From: Favolaschia claudopus
Taxonomy: Eukaryota; Basidiomycota; Agaricomycetes; Agaricales; Mycenaceae
Direction of reading: 5' to 3'
DNA: 64,000 nt
Assembly (NCBI GenBank): GCA_037176885.1
Contig: JAWWNJ010000156.1
Coordinates: 186,001-250,000 of the forward strand
Part shown: in pieces, positions 10,967 to 22,713 of the stretch
Layout: every line of letters begins with the position of its first letter
Position numbering within the stretch: the first letter of the stretch is position 1
Program-made: the position numbers and the translations under genes
The notes under the pieces: model-generated
The model's database searches: none
Told to the model about the DNA's origin: nothing
Seen by the model: the letters and a program-made list of their open reading frames with translations, nothing else

Positions 10967-13900
10967 TCCCCCCCTTGGAATGCGGCGCCTCGACGCATAG
11001 ATCGCACCTGAGCTGGAGTTGACAAGCGGTCACGGAAGGGAAGGGAATCGAAGGCAGCAACAGCAATGGAGCGAGGTTTGGAAGGGTATTTGCGGTAGAA
11101 GGCAGCGACAGCGTCCGGGGCAAAGACATTAGAGTGCTTCACCCATTGATCATGGGACGGGTCATAACCCTTCCAGCGAACAAAGTACCATAGACTCCCA
11201 TAGCGGATCTTGGCATCCAATATCTCCTCGACCTCCCATTGCTTGTCGCCAGGCACGTCAAGGACTGGTGGCGGCTCTTCGTGTCTGGGGCGAGTGGGGA
11301 ATGGATCGGCTTCCACAAGCTGAAGTTTCACGACGGGGAAGACAGGGTGGAGGGCAGAGTACCGGGGCGGCAGCTCCAGTTTGAAGGCACCGTTACCGAC
11401 GACCTTCAGAACCTTGAAGGGGCCGATACGCCGGTGGGAGAATTTCACCGAAGGGCGGGTGGTGCGGATATCTGAAGCATCAACCCACACCCGGTCACCA
11501 ACCTTGATGTCTGGAGCTGGCGTCCGCCGGCGGTCATAGTACTGCTTGTACTCTGCTTTGGCCTTGACAAGTGCTGCCTTTGCCTCGGAAACCCCTGACG
11601 CAATCCGATCGTGGAACTCGTTCACAGCCTCCAACCTAGAGCGTGCAGCGTGGGGCTCAAAGCCCATCCGTGGAAGCCGACCAGTGTCCGTCATGAACGG
11701 TACCTGCTGCGTGGAGGAATGCATGTGGTTGTTGTACGCAAACTCCGCTGCAGGTAGCAGCTCATCCCAGTCGTCCTGCTTGTAATTGGTGAAGAGCCGG
11801 ACGTACTGCTCGAGTTCCTGGTTAACACGCTCCGTTTGGCCATCGGTCTGCGGGTGGTAGGCCGTAGAAGTGGCTGGGGTGACCCCAACGAGGCGCCAAA
11901 GCTCGCGCGTGAACTCTGCGATGAACTGGGTGCCACGATCCGAGATGTACTTCTCTGGCAGGCCATGGTGGCGCCAGACGTTCCGGTAGTACAGCCGAGC
12001 AGCACCAACCGCGTCGATGGTGGTGTGACACTCCATGAAGTGCGCTCTCTTACCAAGGGCACAGACAACGACCATGACTGCATCGTATCCATGGGCCTCG
12101 GGAAGCTCGACGATAAAGTCGACCGACACGGTGTGCCAGCGCTCTTCTGGGATCTCTGTGGGGTGGAGCTCACCAATCGGCAGTTGACGAAGCGCCTTGG
12201 TGCGGCAGCACAAGTCACAAGTCGCGACATACCGACCGACATGGCGCGACAGCTGGGGCCACCAGTAGTTCCGAGACACGAGCTCCAGGGTCTTGAAACG
12301 ACCGGCGTGGCCTGCAACACGCGTGTCATGGTGCTGCTCCAGGATGCGTCGGCGGAGGTCCCTGTCTCGGGGGACGACAATCTTCCCCCGGAAGTAAAGG
12401 AGTCCACCTTCAATACGCCATTCCGAAGACCGGGCAGACCGCACACCTCGGGCCTTGAGGAGTTCCTTCGCAGTCAGGGCGATGGGCTCTTCAAGGTCGG
12501 GGTCTCCAGCAAGCGCATCACGAATGTCGCGCAGGAGGGGAGCCTCAGGGCCAGCAATAACCAGGGCCTCGGTGGCCCGAACGTGGAACAGCTCGGGTCG
12601 AAGCAGGGTAACGTCCTGGTTATCGTCCTGCACTCCATGGTCTGGTCTCCGAGAAAGCGCGTCGGGGCGACCCATGAGGCGACCCGGTTGGTGGTGCAGC
12701 GAGAAGTCGAAACGGGAGAGGTAGAGAGACCACCGAGCTTGGCGACGGTTGAGCTTCTGGGCCTTCCGGAAATATTCCAGGTTTTTGTGGTCCGTCCAGA
12801 TCTCAACCGGGTGCTGCGCGCCCTCCAGGAAGTGGCGCCACTCCTCAAGGGCTCGCACAATCGCAAGCATCTCCTTGTCGTGAATCTCGTAATTCCGCTG
12901 CACCTCGTTCAGGCTTCTGGAGTAGAACGCAACCGGATGCCACTTGCCATCGTCACCCTGCTGGGAGAGGACGGCACCGGTGGCATAGTCAGAGCTGTCA
13001 GCCTCGAGCCGGTATGGGCGCTCGGGGTTTGGAAGAACCAGAACGGGGTCCCGAGTCACCCGTCGCTTGAGCTCGTCAAAGGCAGCTTGCTCTTCGGGCC
13101 CCCAGGTCCAGGCAATGCCCTTCTTGGTGAGTCTGAAGAGGGCTTGAGCAACGTCTGAGAAGCCCGCAATGAACCGGCGGTAGAAGTTTGTGAAGCCAAG
13201 GAACTGCTGCACATCCTTCTTATTCTCAGGCGCTGGCCAAGCTGCCACTCCTGCAACCTTTACAGGGTCCATCTCGACGTGGTTGTGGGAGATAATCACG
13301 CCGAGGTACTCAATGGAGGTCCGCTCAAACTCACACTTCTCGGCTCGAAGGTAAAGCTTGTTTGCGCGAAGCCTCCGCAGGACCTCTCGGACGATCTCTC
13401 GATGCCGACGGATGTCTGAGTGGGCAATGAGGATATCGTCGAGGTAGACCATGACGTCGCCAGAGAGGATAAGATCCTGGACGATGTCGTTCATCATGGT
13501 CTGGAAGGTTTGCAGGGGAGTTGGTCAGACCGAAGTACATGACCAGCGGCTCAAACAGTCCCCGGTTAGTCCGGAACGCTGCCTTCCACTCGTCGCCTTC
13601 ACGGATTCGAACGTTGTTAAAGCCCCATCGGACATCGAGCTTCGTGAAGTACCGGGCTCCCCTGAGTCGGTTGATGAGGTCGTTGATTAAGGGGAGCGGG
13701 TAACGATTCTTCACAGTCATAGCGTTTAAAGCTCGATAGTCCTGTACGAACCGAAGTCCGCCGTCCTTCTTCTTGACGAAGAAGACGGGTGAGGCCATAG
13801 GTGATTTTGACGGTCGAATCCGGCCAGTGCCAAGTCCCTCCTCGATGAAGGCATCAAGTTCCTTCTGTTCGAGAGGCGAGATTGGGTAGACCTTGCAGTT

Positions 13901-14944
13901 CGTGGGTTTAGAGTCCGGCACGAGCTCAATGGCATGGTCCCAGGATCGGCGTTCAGGCAGCGAGTCAAAGGACTCCTTGTTGAAAACATCGTCAAACTCT
14001 CGGGCCCATTCGGGAACGTCCGAGCGCGCCGGGGCTGAGTTTTTGGCGTATGCCTCAGCCAGGCGCTGGGAGACGGTGCTTCCAGCACGGATATCCTCAG
14101 AAGGCAGGAACTGGGTGTAGAACACCCGGTCTCCCGGCTCAAGGGGGTCATCCACTTCATCCGCATCATCCACTTCATCCACATCATCCTCGTCGTCATC
14201 CTCGTAGTCTGGGAACAGCTCCGGCAGGTCATCGTATTCATCTTCGCCTAAGTCTATGGCACAGATGGATGGAAGGGGACCAAGTCGGAGCTGCCGGAGG
14301 ATCTCAGCGGCCAGGCGAGACTCTCTGCGGGCAGCACGAGCCTCCAGGCGAGCCTCAGTGCGGCACGTGGAGCACTCGCTGGGGCATCTGCTCATCTTGA
14401 CCTCTCGGGTGTCCCAGTCGATCTCCGGGTTATGCTTCCGGAGCCAGGAGTAGCCGAGGATGAGCTTCTGCTTCCCGAGACGGGTAACAGCGAGCTGCAT
14501 ACGCTCAGAGTGACCACGATACTGCAGCACAACGTCGGCCACCTCACGAATCGCACCAGCCTCATTTGGGGAGCCATCCACGTTGAAAACCGGAATGGGC
14601 TGTGCAAGGCGGCGGAGGGGGAGGCCAGACTTAGCTGCGAACTCAGAGTCAATGAAGTCTGAGGTGGCACCGCAGTCGACGAGACCTTCGAGAGAAAGCT
14701 TAGTGGCGTCCTGAACTGCCTGGATCTCAAGGGGGAGATGCAGGGAGTTGGCACCAGGTGCAGCAGCAACAGTATAGCGCTGAGGAAGTCTACGCTCCCA
14801 AGGCTTTCGCCGGATGCGTGGGGACCGGAAGGGGGCAGGGGGTACGTCTTTCGTTTCGGCAGGTTCAACAGATGTAACATTGGCAGACTCATCATACAAA
14901 CATGCGAAACGATTAGGAGACGCGATCGAGGGCGTACCGCTCAC
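10798..14944 (-). pseudogene. pol: Chromovirus pol polyprotein, one frameshift
   Basis: The first part (14944-~13510) carries an aspartic protease-like site (LVDCGATSDFID, with Cys where Thr/Ser is usual), an acidic linker, and RT motifs PLPLINDLINRL and FTKLDVRWGFNN. An extra A after the LTNSPA motif shifts the frame. The second part (13497-10798) resumes with [12 protein letters not shown] (YLDD catalytic pair), RNase H ([15 protein letters not shown]), the integrase HHCC zinc region ([12 protein letters not shown]...CDLCC), the DD35E core ([30 protein letters not shown]) and a chromodomain ([31 protein letters not shown]). The frame starts at a GTG overlapping the gag stop, so expression probably relied on frameshifting or reinitiation. 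The C-terminus reads into the LTR. Confidence 0.92.
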
Positions 14945-16064
14945 TCGTCGCGTAGGAGAAAACCCTGCTCTTCCTCGACGGCCACAGACTCTGGCTCAGC
15001 CAGCGAGTCGGTGGTGGCAACCCGAGCCACCAGTTCGGAGAGGAGCTCGGACCCAAGCTGACGGATGACCTCGTCAAGGACGTCAGCAGCTCGGACATCA
15101 GCAGGGGTGGGGCAATCCCGCGCCAGGTGCGGGCCGCCACATCGGTAGCAGCCACGGGGAGGCCCTCTTCCGGAACGTGTGCGATCAACGTCCATGGGGA
15201 CTACCTGCGAAGGGGGAGCAGGGGCTGGCATGGCACGAGGGGGAGGCGCATGGGCAGGGACAACGGGGAAGACCCCTGCTGGACGCGAGCGAGAGGCTGG
15301 CGGAGCCGAGGGGGCCTTTGGGAGAAGCCCAGCAGCACGAGCCCGCACGTGCGATTCGTACTGGCGGTATGCTCGGGTCCGCCAAGCCATGTAGTCGCGG
15401 AGGTCTGGCGGGTCGCTGGACGATGTGATGGCCGCATTGATGGCAGGGTCAAGGCCAGAGCGGAACTTGGTGACCTTGACCAATGGGTCAGCAAACCCAG
15501 CAAGGTCGAAGAGGTCTTCGAAGTCATCAGTGTACTTGAAGACATCCCGGGAGCCCATATAGTGAGTTTGTGTAGGGCGTGGTCCTGCTCGTTCTCCTCA
15601 ACAAAACGGGAGCAGAACTCCTTGGTAAAGGCGTCCCAGGTGAGGAAGGGGAAAGGGGTTTTGGAGGACATGCGCTCAGCCCATTTTTGCGCAGAGTCTT
15701 TGGACATGAAGGACATGGTGAAACGCACTGCCTTTTCCTCAGACATCTCGCCGCCTTCAACAAACGCCTCCGGAACCAGTCGGATGTAAGTCCGAGCTGA
15801 GTGAAGGAAGGCCCGGCCAGCCGAGCGGTCGCCGTCAAAGACGAAAGGGGGGTTCGGTCGAAGGACCGTTTTTGCTGCCGGTGTGAGGTTGGCAAAGAGT
15901 CCTGGACTCTCGGCCGGAGGCTCTGGGGGAGCGGCAGGGGTCGGAGCAGTAGTAGTGGGAGGATTGGCAGCGGTTTGAAAAAGCTCGACCAGGCGGTCAA
16001 CAGTCCTCTCGAGCCTATCCATCCGCTCGGCGGCGGCTGCAGCAGCGGCGGCAGAGTCGGTCAT
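14941..16064 (-). pseudogene. gag: Chromovirus gag, one frameshift
   Basis: The N-terminus is an Ala-rich coil (MTDSAAAAAAAAERMDRLER) followed by a Pro/Thr linker and the capsid-like region with FVFDGDRSAGRAFLHSA and WDAFTKEFCSRF. A one-base loss near 15560 moves the reading to the 14941-15558 frame, which continues with MGSRDVFKYTDDFEDL and ends in a CCHC zinc knuckle (CYRCGGPHLARDC) and an acidic tail. Repairing one base would give a gag of ~365 residues, a usual size. It forms the particle and packages RNA. Confidence 0.9.
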
Positions 16065-16207
16065 GGTGGGTTCTAGAGAGGGGGAGGAGGGGGCAAGATT
16101 CGCGGTTTGCGCGTCCGAGACAGCAGAGGAGGAGTCCGACGAAGCGTCTGAAAAATCGCCAAAGCGCGCAATCTTGACCAGTTAATCCCTTGGAGCCTTT
16201 CTTCTGC

Positions 16208-16239
16208 TGTAAGGGCAACCTTTAGGACCCGAGATGTCT
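16208..16239 (-). repeat. Truncated 5' LTR of the chromovirus
   Basis: These 32 bp are identical to the end of the LTR at 10631-10662, and then the similarity stops abruptly at AGATGTCT. The remaining ~300 bp of the LTR, including its promoter, are missing or replaced. Confidence 0.75.
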
Positions 16240-16639
16240 AGAAGGAACAAAACCAGAGAACAAAACTGTGATCACGGTGGAAGTAGAGAAGAGACACGAG
16301 AACAATAAGTTATCTAACCGGAATCCGCGCTACAAATGCATATAGATTGAAAGCGACTAGAACTGCCTTCCTAACGCGCCTACACACGAGGCATTCTCTC
16401 CAGAATTGCGTCCAACACGGCGATGACGATGACGAGCAAGGTGGATGTCGGCCAAAATGAAGTCAGGATTTCGGCGATAAAAGATAGTCGTTTTGAAGCC
16501 CGGATTACGGCGAGCCCTCCGATACCAAAATCATGCTATTTGTCGTCGAAACGAGAGAGATACGAAGGAGAGAAGAAGACGTGTTTTTTGTTCTTTCTTC
16601 TCATGTGATGCGACGTGGTGTCATTACATCTGCAAACTG
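16240..16639. other. No recognised feature
   Basis: Sequence between the LTR remnant and the LINE fragment. No gene or repeat match was seen. Confidence 0.45.
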
Positions 16640-18433
16640 CTGTAATGGCGCGCCCACAAATCAAGTCGAACATGCCGACGATGTTATGACGGCTTCAACG
16701 TCACCACCAGGATTTCAGCTTCATCTCAATGACTCTCAAAACTGGGCAGACAATAATGGATGCGAGGTTTCAATTCCAAAATCGCTCTGCCAAATTTACG
16801 GACGCCGTCAAAAACTTAATCCTACCTTTCATATGGTGGGGGACGTGACTTTGTGACAAACTTTTATGGACAATGTTGTGACGCTAATAACTTGTGTGAC
16901 AGTCACCCAAATGTCTTGATCTTGCAGAAATGGCATTCTTTTGAGGAGTAGAACAGATTGGATGGACCAGTTTTACCCTCCGTTGACTTTCGTGATTTTG
17001 GCCACGAATTTGGCCATCCTAAAGCGGAATTTGATCCGAAACGCCTCTGCCGGGGCGAATCTGATGCCCCATCAATGGTCAGTCTGCCTCCAGATATAGG
17101 TAATTCATGAATTCGGTCAGAAGAGAGTTATGGGGGCGAATTGGAATGTTGAAAATCTTCTCAAGTCCCGCCTCAATGGTATTTTCACCCCCTTAAAATG
17201 TTGTTTTTCCAGCGAAAATTTGGCCATCTCCCATCAAAAAGTTCCAACAGTCCAAGATTTCGGAAAACGGCCACTCTTGGGTATTTCAAGTCGATTGGGC
17301 CGAGTTTCAGGTCAAAATTCCAAAAATTGCGGCGTGACATGAAGTCACGTCCCCCACCATATGGCTGTGAAACTGATTGAACAGGTGCAGAAAGCGCGCT
17401 ATCTTGGCATCTGGTTTGAAACAGGCTGTAAATTCATGTGGCGCGAGCAGTACATTTTGAAGGCCAAGAAAGCATCCAAGGTTGCGAACACGATCCTCGG
17501 ACTCCATCGTTTCGTTGGCTCGATGCCGGTATGGGATTTGCGAACACTCTATATGGCTCGCGTGGACCCATACCTCACGGCCGGGCGCGAAGTCTGTCTA
17601 GATATTGAGGCAAAAAGTCTGCAGCTTCTGGAGAAGGTTCAACTGAAATTTTTGCGCCAAATGCTCGGAATTGGCTCGCGCTCGATGAAGGCCGTTCTCT
17701 TTTCCGAAACGGGGATTTGGCCGATTCGTTACCGCCGCATCTATCTTGCCCTCAAAAATCTGTGCTACTGGATTCAGTTGGATGAAGATCGACCGGCATG
17801 GAACGCGCTGCAAAAATCTATCAACCTGGCTCGTCAGCGCAATATCTCTTGGATAAATGATTTGCGAATTGTCCTTTCAAAATTGTACATCTGGATATCT
17901 CTGGTTCTTTGGAGGTTGCTGCAGTGAAAGAAGCCATGAATCAGGTCAAGCTCTCGATGGAGGCGTGGATTGACCATGAAATCTCGAATTCCTCCCGAAC
18001 AAAAGACATCTTAGTAGGCAGACTTGAAATGGACAAGGACACGGGAAAATTGGTCAAAAAATCCTTGGACTTTCGACACTACCTGCGCGTCAAAACACCT
18101 GGGCATCGACTTGCCCTCACGCGCATTGTTCTATCTAGTCACAGTCTCGCCGTGGAGCGCCGCAGGTGGAAGGAGCGAGGGAAAGATGTTGTCCCAAGGG
18201 AATGGCGCAAATGCCGATTCTGCCTTGAGGCCGTGGAGGACGAAGCTCATGCCATGTTCATTTGTCCTCATCCGGACCTCATGCAAGTTCGAGAGGAATT
18301 TCTCACAGGATTGTACGCGACCGTACTGGAATTCAAAAATGCATTTACCGACGTAATGCATTTCTACCGCGTTGTCCTCGCGAGAAGGGAAGTCACACCA
18401 ATTCTGGCGAAACTGGCCTTCAAAACCCTTTAA
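16640..18433 (+). pseudogene. LINE (non-LTR) reverse transcriptase, 3' part, split by a MITE
   Basis: The coding part starts just before the RT catalytic motif, here HADD (16671-16682) instead of the usual YADD/FADD, followed by LHLNDSQNWADNNGCEVS and PKSLCQIYGRRQKLNPTF. The ORF is interrupted at 16834 by a 526-bp TA-flanked element and resumes at 17362 with VKLIEQVQKARYLGIWFET. A frameshift near 17905 moves to a second frame that ends with a zinc-finger region of the zf-RVT type (CRFCLEAVEDEAHAMFICPH). Fingers, endonuclease and ORF1 are absent, as expected of a 5'-truncated LINE. Further frame breaks follow 18430. Confidence 0.85.
16834..17359. mobile_element. TA-flanked MITE inside the LINE fragment (526 bp)
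   Basis: The ends are TGGTGGGGGACGTGACTT and its inverse, flanked by TA (16832-16833 and 17360-17361). Deleting the element plus one TA restores the LINE reading frame exactly (TFH then MAVKLIEQ), which confirms the borders. It has no coding capacity. Confidence 0.88.
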
Positions 18434-19256
18434 ATTTACGACGCAGTGCCTATGCTGCTGGTTTATCCGCCACCGTCGACTGCGTAGGGTCGCAACTTAC
18501 CACCCTGAAGTGCTTGGGCTCGCTTTGGCGAGTGGTGTGCATGCGTCGGCAAAGGGAAAGACGTTCAATTGGGTCAGGTTACTGGTGGATACTGGGGATT
18601 TATATCTGGTGGGAGAGAACTCCCCACAGGTCTTACGGGTTTTAACCAGAGGTCGAGTTCAAGTTACTTCTTTTGCAGCTCACAAACCACTTCGAAGAAG
18701 TTTACTTGCATTGCAAAGTAAACTTCTTGTCAACTTGCCGCTTGAGAAAACCATTCATATCCAAGAAAAAGACGGGGATTGATCGGAATTTCCATATTTG
18801 GTAAGTACAGCCGTTTTGGAAACAATATACGGGTTTCGATTGAGTGGTGCTCGTTCGTTTGTGCTTACGTTTGTTGACGATTCTGTCATCGGCAAAGCCG
18901 GGAGCACCACTTTGTGGGGTGTTGCCGTATCACATCAAGTGCCGCTGGTCCCTTGTTTTGGGCCTTGCTCGCAAGTCGAGCTCTGGGCAAGTAGCAGCTG
19001 AGTCTTGAACCTCAGTTCTGTTAACCCCCTATTTTTTCCTGGTGTTCTCTGGGTGGCGGAAGCAAAAATCAGATTCGGCTGAAGTGGAGCTGGTGACGGC
19101 AAGCAAAACAAAGGTAACCACAAACGAATGAGCACCACTTGATCATTGAAGATTTTGAGGGACATGGGATTTCAATTCATACACGTCGCTAGCGTATCTG
19201 TTCTCAAGTTGTTGACTGAGCTGTTGACTTGTTAACCAAAAATTGGGTGAATAAAA
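18434..19256. other. Relics of small inverted-repeat elements
   Basis: Positions 18660-18805 resemble the right half of the MITE at 44569-44938 (TTGTCAACTTGCCGCTYGA and GAATTTCC...TTTGGTAAGTA words). Positions 18843-19139 form a ~297-bp element with ends AGTGGTGCTCGTTCGTTTGTG and inverse; I found no clear target duplication. Positions 18804-18855 share a ~50-bp block with 25229-25276. No gene. Confidence 0.5.
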
Positions 19257-20485
19257 CTACAAAGCAAAGAAACCCCTATTCTGGCGATATGTGCGAGCGT
19301 CTGCTATGTTGTAGATAGAGAAGGTAGAGACCTTTGCCTGTAACCATGCACTCCATTGTCGTCGACGAGCGTGCAGCGCATCAAGATGGAACAAGTGTAG
19401 TTCGAGACATCGAAGGTCTGCTTGATTTTCATTACGACGAAGCATGACAATCTCTTGAACCTGAGCAGGCTGCACGTTCACAAGCTGCAAATTGCGGAGG
19501 TCAGGAAGTCTCTCTGGCCCTCCGCAAGCCGGATCTGCGAGAGCTGTCCAATACTCCCGGGGCAGGGAACCGGAGAGGTCGAGTGCGAGCGTTTGAAGCG
19601 CAGTGAATGGGGCGAAAAAGGAAGGTTCACATGGATAGCCAGGCTCTTGATGGTCAAGCTTCGAATCCGGGAGGCGATGAGGGGGTCATGAAGTGTGGCA
19701 ATCAACTGTGTGGGGTGATCGCCGTCTTGCCCATCACCGGTGCTCAGAGTAATGAGAATTGTAGTGAAGTTGTCCATGTCAAACGCTGAAAGGAGCGGAT
19801 ACAGGAGTGAAGGCGGAGTATTGTGAAAAGCCAGCGTAGTAAGTGCGGGAAGCACCAGTGTAAGCCCGGAAAGGTCTTGTCGATCCATCCCCAGCAACTC
19901 GCGGATGAATCCAAGCCGTTCGAGGTTGGGCGAGCTCTCAAGAGCCTCCTTGAACTGAAGTGGGGGAGCCCGTATTCCTCCGGTTGGCCCAAAGACGACC
20001 TCAGTCAAGTTACTAGCATTTGGAGGGGAGACGGGGAGGAAAGGCGGGAAGTGTATCAAGCGAAGGCAACGCAAATTAACCAAGTTGTACAATGTGTGAA
20101 AAATGAGAGGGGGATGAGCCAGTGTGACGACAGTCGGCGCTCCATGATTTACAATGGTTATCCAGTGTGTCTTGAGCTTGATTGTGAGAGCGAGGAGGCT
20201 TGGGAAGGAATGCATGAGCAAGAAGTCGTGTACAGTTTCGGCGCCGGTGTGGGGACCTTGGAACGTTAATTCCCGAATTCGGTGGGGGGCAAGGGAGATG
20301 ATCTGCAGGATTTGCCCTAGCCGCATGAGGGGCGGGCTATTGAGGTGGTCAACCCGCGCTGGATCTCTCTGGATGATTACATTGAGAAGAAGGGAGCCCG
20401 AGCGCTTCATCCATTGTCCAGCGGAAACTAGATCCTGCTCCTCAGACGCAGGTAGGCTCGTAACCAGCCTGCCTACGATATGCAA
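19257..20485 (-). pseudogene. F-box/LRR-type protein, C-terminal part
   Basis: The main minus-strand ORF (335 codons) begins HIVGRLVTSLPASEEQDL and contains the WMKRSGSLLLNVII motif typical of the region after the F-box in Agaricomycete F-box proteins (usual form WLSRSGSxPL). Leu-rich repeat-like stretches follow (for example LYNLVNLRCLRLIHF, ALTTLAFHNTPPSLLYPLL). A one-base shift near 19500 moves into the 19257-19490 frame (LPDLRNLQLVNVQPAQVQEI), which ends the protein. The F-box itself is missing: upstream lies a short inverted repeat (GCCTGCCTACG/CGTAGGCAGGC) and then repeat R1. If functional, such proteins recruit substrates to SCF ubiquitin ligases. Confidence 0.6.
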
Positions 20486-20740
20486 CGGATTTTACAATGA
20501 GGGTGGGCCGTTGCCGTAGGCAGGCTGGTACTTCTCGGGCGCTGCCAAAGGGCGGGGCCGGAGGAGTATATACTAAGTAGAAACGAAAACGAAAACGACT
20601 ATATATAGAATAGCCGATAGATGGCCGGTGGTGCCCGTCGGCAGCAGGTTCAGAAACGAAAATGAAGCAGTCGGCACGGAACAAGTCAAGGTCGGCTCTA
20701 TGACGCCAAGGGTCACGCCATGTTGGTCCCGTTCCGATGC

Positions 20741-21176
20741 TGTCATGGATCACAGACATCTTGGTGCACGGATGTCTCGGCTCCAAGTCTACGATCGTGA
20801 GTCTTGAATATTGTTCCTATGTCTATCTTTTATCCCTTGACTCTACATTCCATTCTCTCCTCATCATTCCTATCCTGAGACCCTACCTAGTTTCCTATGT
20901 CATTTATCCCTGTCTCAGAGACTCCCTACCATGTATAAAAAGTCGTAGATACTTCCGTTGAATATCATCTTACATTCAACCCACTTTTGTGTGCAAACAC
21001 TTCTATTCAACAATCTATTCTCAAGTAACTAGTAAAGCTTGACGCTGCTAGTCTACTTCTCTGCTGGAGAAATACAGTAAAGCGGAACGCTACTGTATTT
21101 TGGCATCACCCTTCGCTTGCGGATTTCCACGACGAACTCGAGGATCGACCGTATCTTTACATAACAGATGCTCGGC
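20741..21176. repeat. Solo LTR, 436 bp, with 5-bp target duplication
   Basis: Borders TGTCATGGATC...CATAACA are flanked by GATGC at 20736-20740 and 21177-21181. The R1 copy at 44940-46586 has a single GATGC with no insert at the equivalent place. A TATA-like TGTATAAAAAG occurs at ~20932-20942. The internal region was presumably lost by LTR-LTR recombination. Confidence 0.9.
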
Positions 21177-21426
21177 TACTACTTAAAAATAACCGAAATT
21201 GCCGTTTTTTCCCTCCGCAAATTGAGATGCTCGTGCAACTTAGCTACTGCCGGCAGCCAACACAAATTAACAGATAAATATAAAATAATAATATTTGTTT
21301 ACTTTATGTAGTCCATTCTTGTTTCCTATTTACATACCTTTAGTGTTTGTCTATAAGTATCATGAATCATACTTGGGTATCCTAAAAATTTCTATTTTAT
21401 GATTTTGAAGTGAAGCGATCTTCACT

Positions 21427-21771
21427 GGGTGACTTCCCGTAAGGTAAATTTACTCCACCAGAATATTTCGAGACAGCTGTCGGGACCCCATCACTCTTCG
21501 CAGGGAAGATTTAGTCCGCATCAGTTGAATATAATAAAGTTTACATGGGGGGTCGGCACCCCTCCACTAGATTTCAAGACCCAAAAATAAATCTCCAGAC
21601 ACTTTTTGACACCCCATCAGGTCCTGCAACCTCTCTCCCGCAAACAGGGCAGTCGCGCACCTGGTAGATTTGTTTTGCGATGAAAATATCGCCAGTCTGA
21701 TTGCGTCACTGGCACTCTCAAACAACCTCAGAAATTGGGCCAGCATAAATTTATCTTACGGGAAGTCACCC
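21427..21771. mobile_element. Harbinger-like MITE, 345 bp
   Basis: The ends are GGGTGACTTCCCGTAAGG and its inverse. The 3-bp duplication ACT flanks them (21424-21426, 21772-21774), and the flanks rejoin to the uninterrupted R1 sequence (ACTCTTCAATTAA). A GGG-start and a 3-bp duplication fit PIF/Harbinger, but the superfamily call is an inference. No ORF. Confidence 0.75.
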
Positions 21772-21786
21772 ACTCTTCAATTAAGT

Positions 21787-22164
21787 GTGGGGACTGGCAA
21801 ATCACACCAAACAAATGTCTGTTTGGACTTTGTTTGTTCGGAGTCGGTCCTGCCCCCCGCCCTCTACAGTGACGCTAAAAATCTGAAACAAATTGCAAAT
21901 GAGTCCTGAGCCGAATCCTCAGGGAATGTCCCGCGCCGATTTCCCAAATTTTCCCCCAGAAAAGCGGAACATTAACGCAGAAATGGCTGTGAAATGGCTT
22001 TGCACGGAGAAAATAATCATTTGCGGAACAGCAAGGGCCAAAATAAAAAATGTGGCCGGGACATTCCCTGTAGATTACAAATACTAAGAGATTCTATACT
22101 CAAGTTGTGTTGAAAATGTCGACGGTTGAGGCTGCAGAAGGGACTGATGAGGGGCAGACATTTG
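21787..22164. other. No recognised feature
   Basis: No gene; moderately AT-rich unique-looking sequence. Confidence 0.4.
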
Positions 22165-22713
22165 AATCCTATCCTATCCTATACTTGAAAAGAGGGCCAG
22201 GCCATCAGTCGCGTGACTTTTGACAGAAAATCACGGGGTTTTGTCAACATCCTACAACACAACCGGCTGTCGAGATGTTGAAACTCACACGCGGTCCCCG
22301 GCGCCGCGCGCCGGCGAGTGCACGCCGCGGGCAAGGAATCCAGCAAAAAAAATCCAGGCGGGGTTTGGGGCGGAGCCCCGACAAGCTGTGTACCCCCCGT
22401 AGGTAGGGACGCGAGCGCAGCGAGCCAGCCCTGCCGAAGACGGGGTGCTTAAGCTTGTCTATAATAAAAGACACTACGGGACCGCAGGTCCCGTGATAAT
22501 TCACGTGAAAAAGCAGGTGACTTTTCACACGCGGTCCCCGGCGCCGCGCGCCGGCGAGTGCAGCGAGCGGCAGTGCGGCGCCGCGGGCAAGGAATCCAGC
22601 AAAAAAGAACAGGCGGGGTTTGGGGCGGAGCCCCGACAAGCTGTGTACCCCCCGTAGGTAGGGACGCGAGCGCAGCGAGCCGGCCCTGCCGAAGGCGGGG
22701 TGCTTAAGCTTGT
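22165..22713 (+). repeat. GC-rich repeat family, two units (A and B)
   Basis: Unit A (22165-22458) starts TCCTATCCTATACTTGAAAA and ends GCTTAAGCTTGT. Unit B follows to 22713 and ends the same way. Both contain GGCGCCGCGCGCCGGCG, GGGGTTTGGGGCGGAGCCCC and GCGAGCGCAGCGAGC palindromic blocks. The ORFs crossing these units (for example SLSGLRPKPR) exist because of the repeat composition and recur with every copy; I do not regard them as genes. Confidence 0.8.

Larger units (their letters stand above)
10631..16239 (-). mobile_element. Ty3/gypsy chromovirus, nearly complete, minus strand
   Basis: Order on the minus strand: 5' LTR remnant (16208-16239), gag (16064-14941), pol with protease, reverse transcriptase, RNase H, integrase and chromodomain (14944-~10900), polypurine tract (10967-10980), 3' LTR (10631-10966). 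The domain order PR-RT-RH-IN-CHR is that of chromoviruses, whose chromodomain targets integration to heterochromatin. Two single-base frameshifts (near 15560 in gag and 13508-13510 in RT) and loss of most of the 5' LTR make this copy non-autonomous. Confidence 0.93.
20578..21786 (+). repeat. Repeat R1, copy 1 (split by a solo LTR and a MITE)
   Basis: Starts with GAAACGAAAACGAAAACG and follows the same course as 44940-46586 and, in reverse, 24262-25330. It is broken by a solo LTR (20741-21176) and by a 345-bp MITE (21427-21771). After 21786 similarity to the other copies stops, so its right end is missing. R1's own ends are inverted GAAAACG-rich sequences, so it is probably itself an old non-autonomous element. 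Confidence 0.8.

Noticed and set aside
11836..13158. 440-codon plus-strand ORF
   Set aside because: It is the antisense of the chromovirus RT/integrase region; it has no domain of its own.
18843..19139. Inverted-repeat element as hAT
   Set aside because: AGTGGTGCTC ends look hAT-like, but I could not find an 8-bp duplication.
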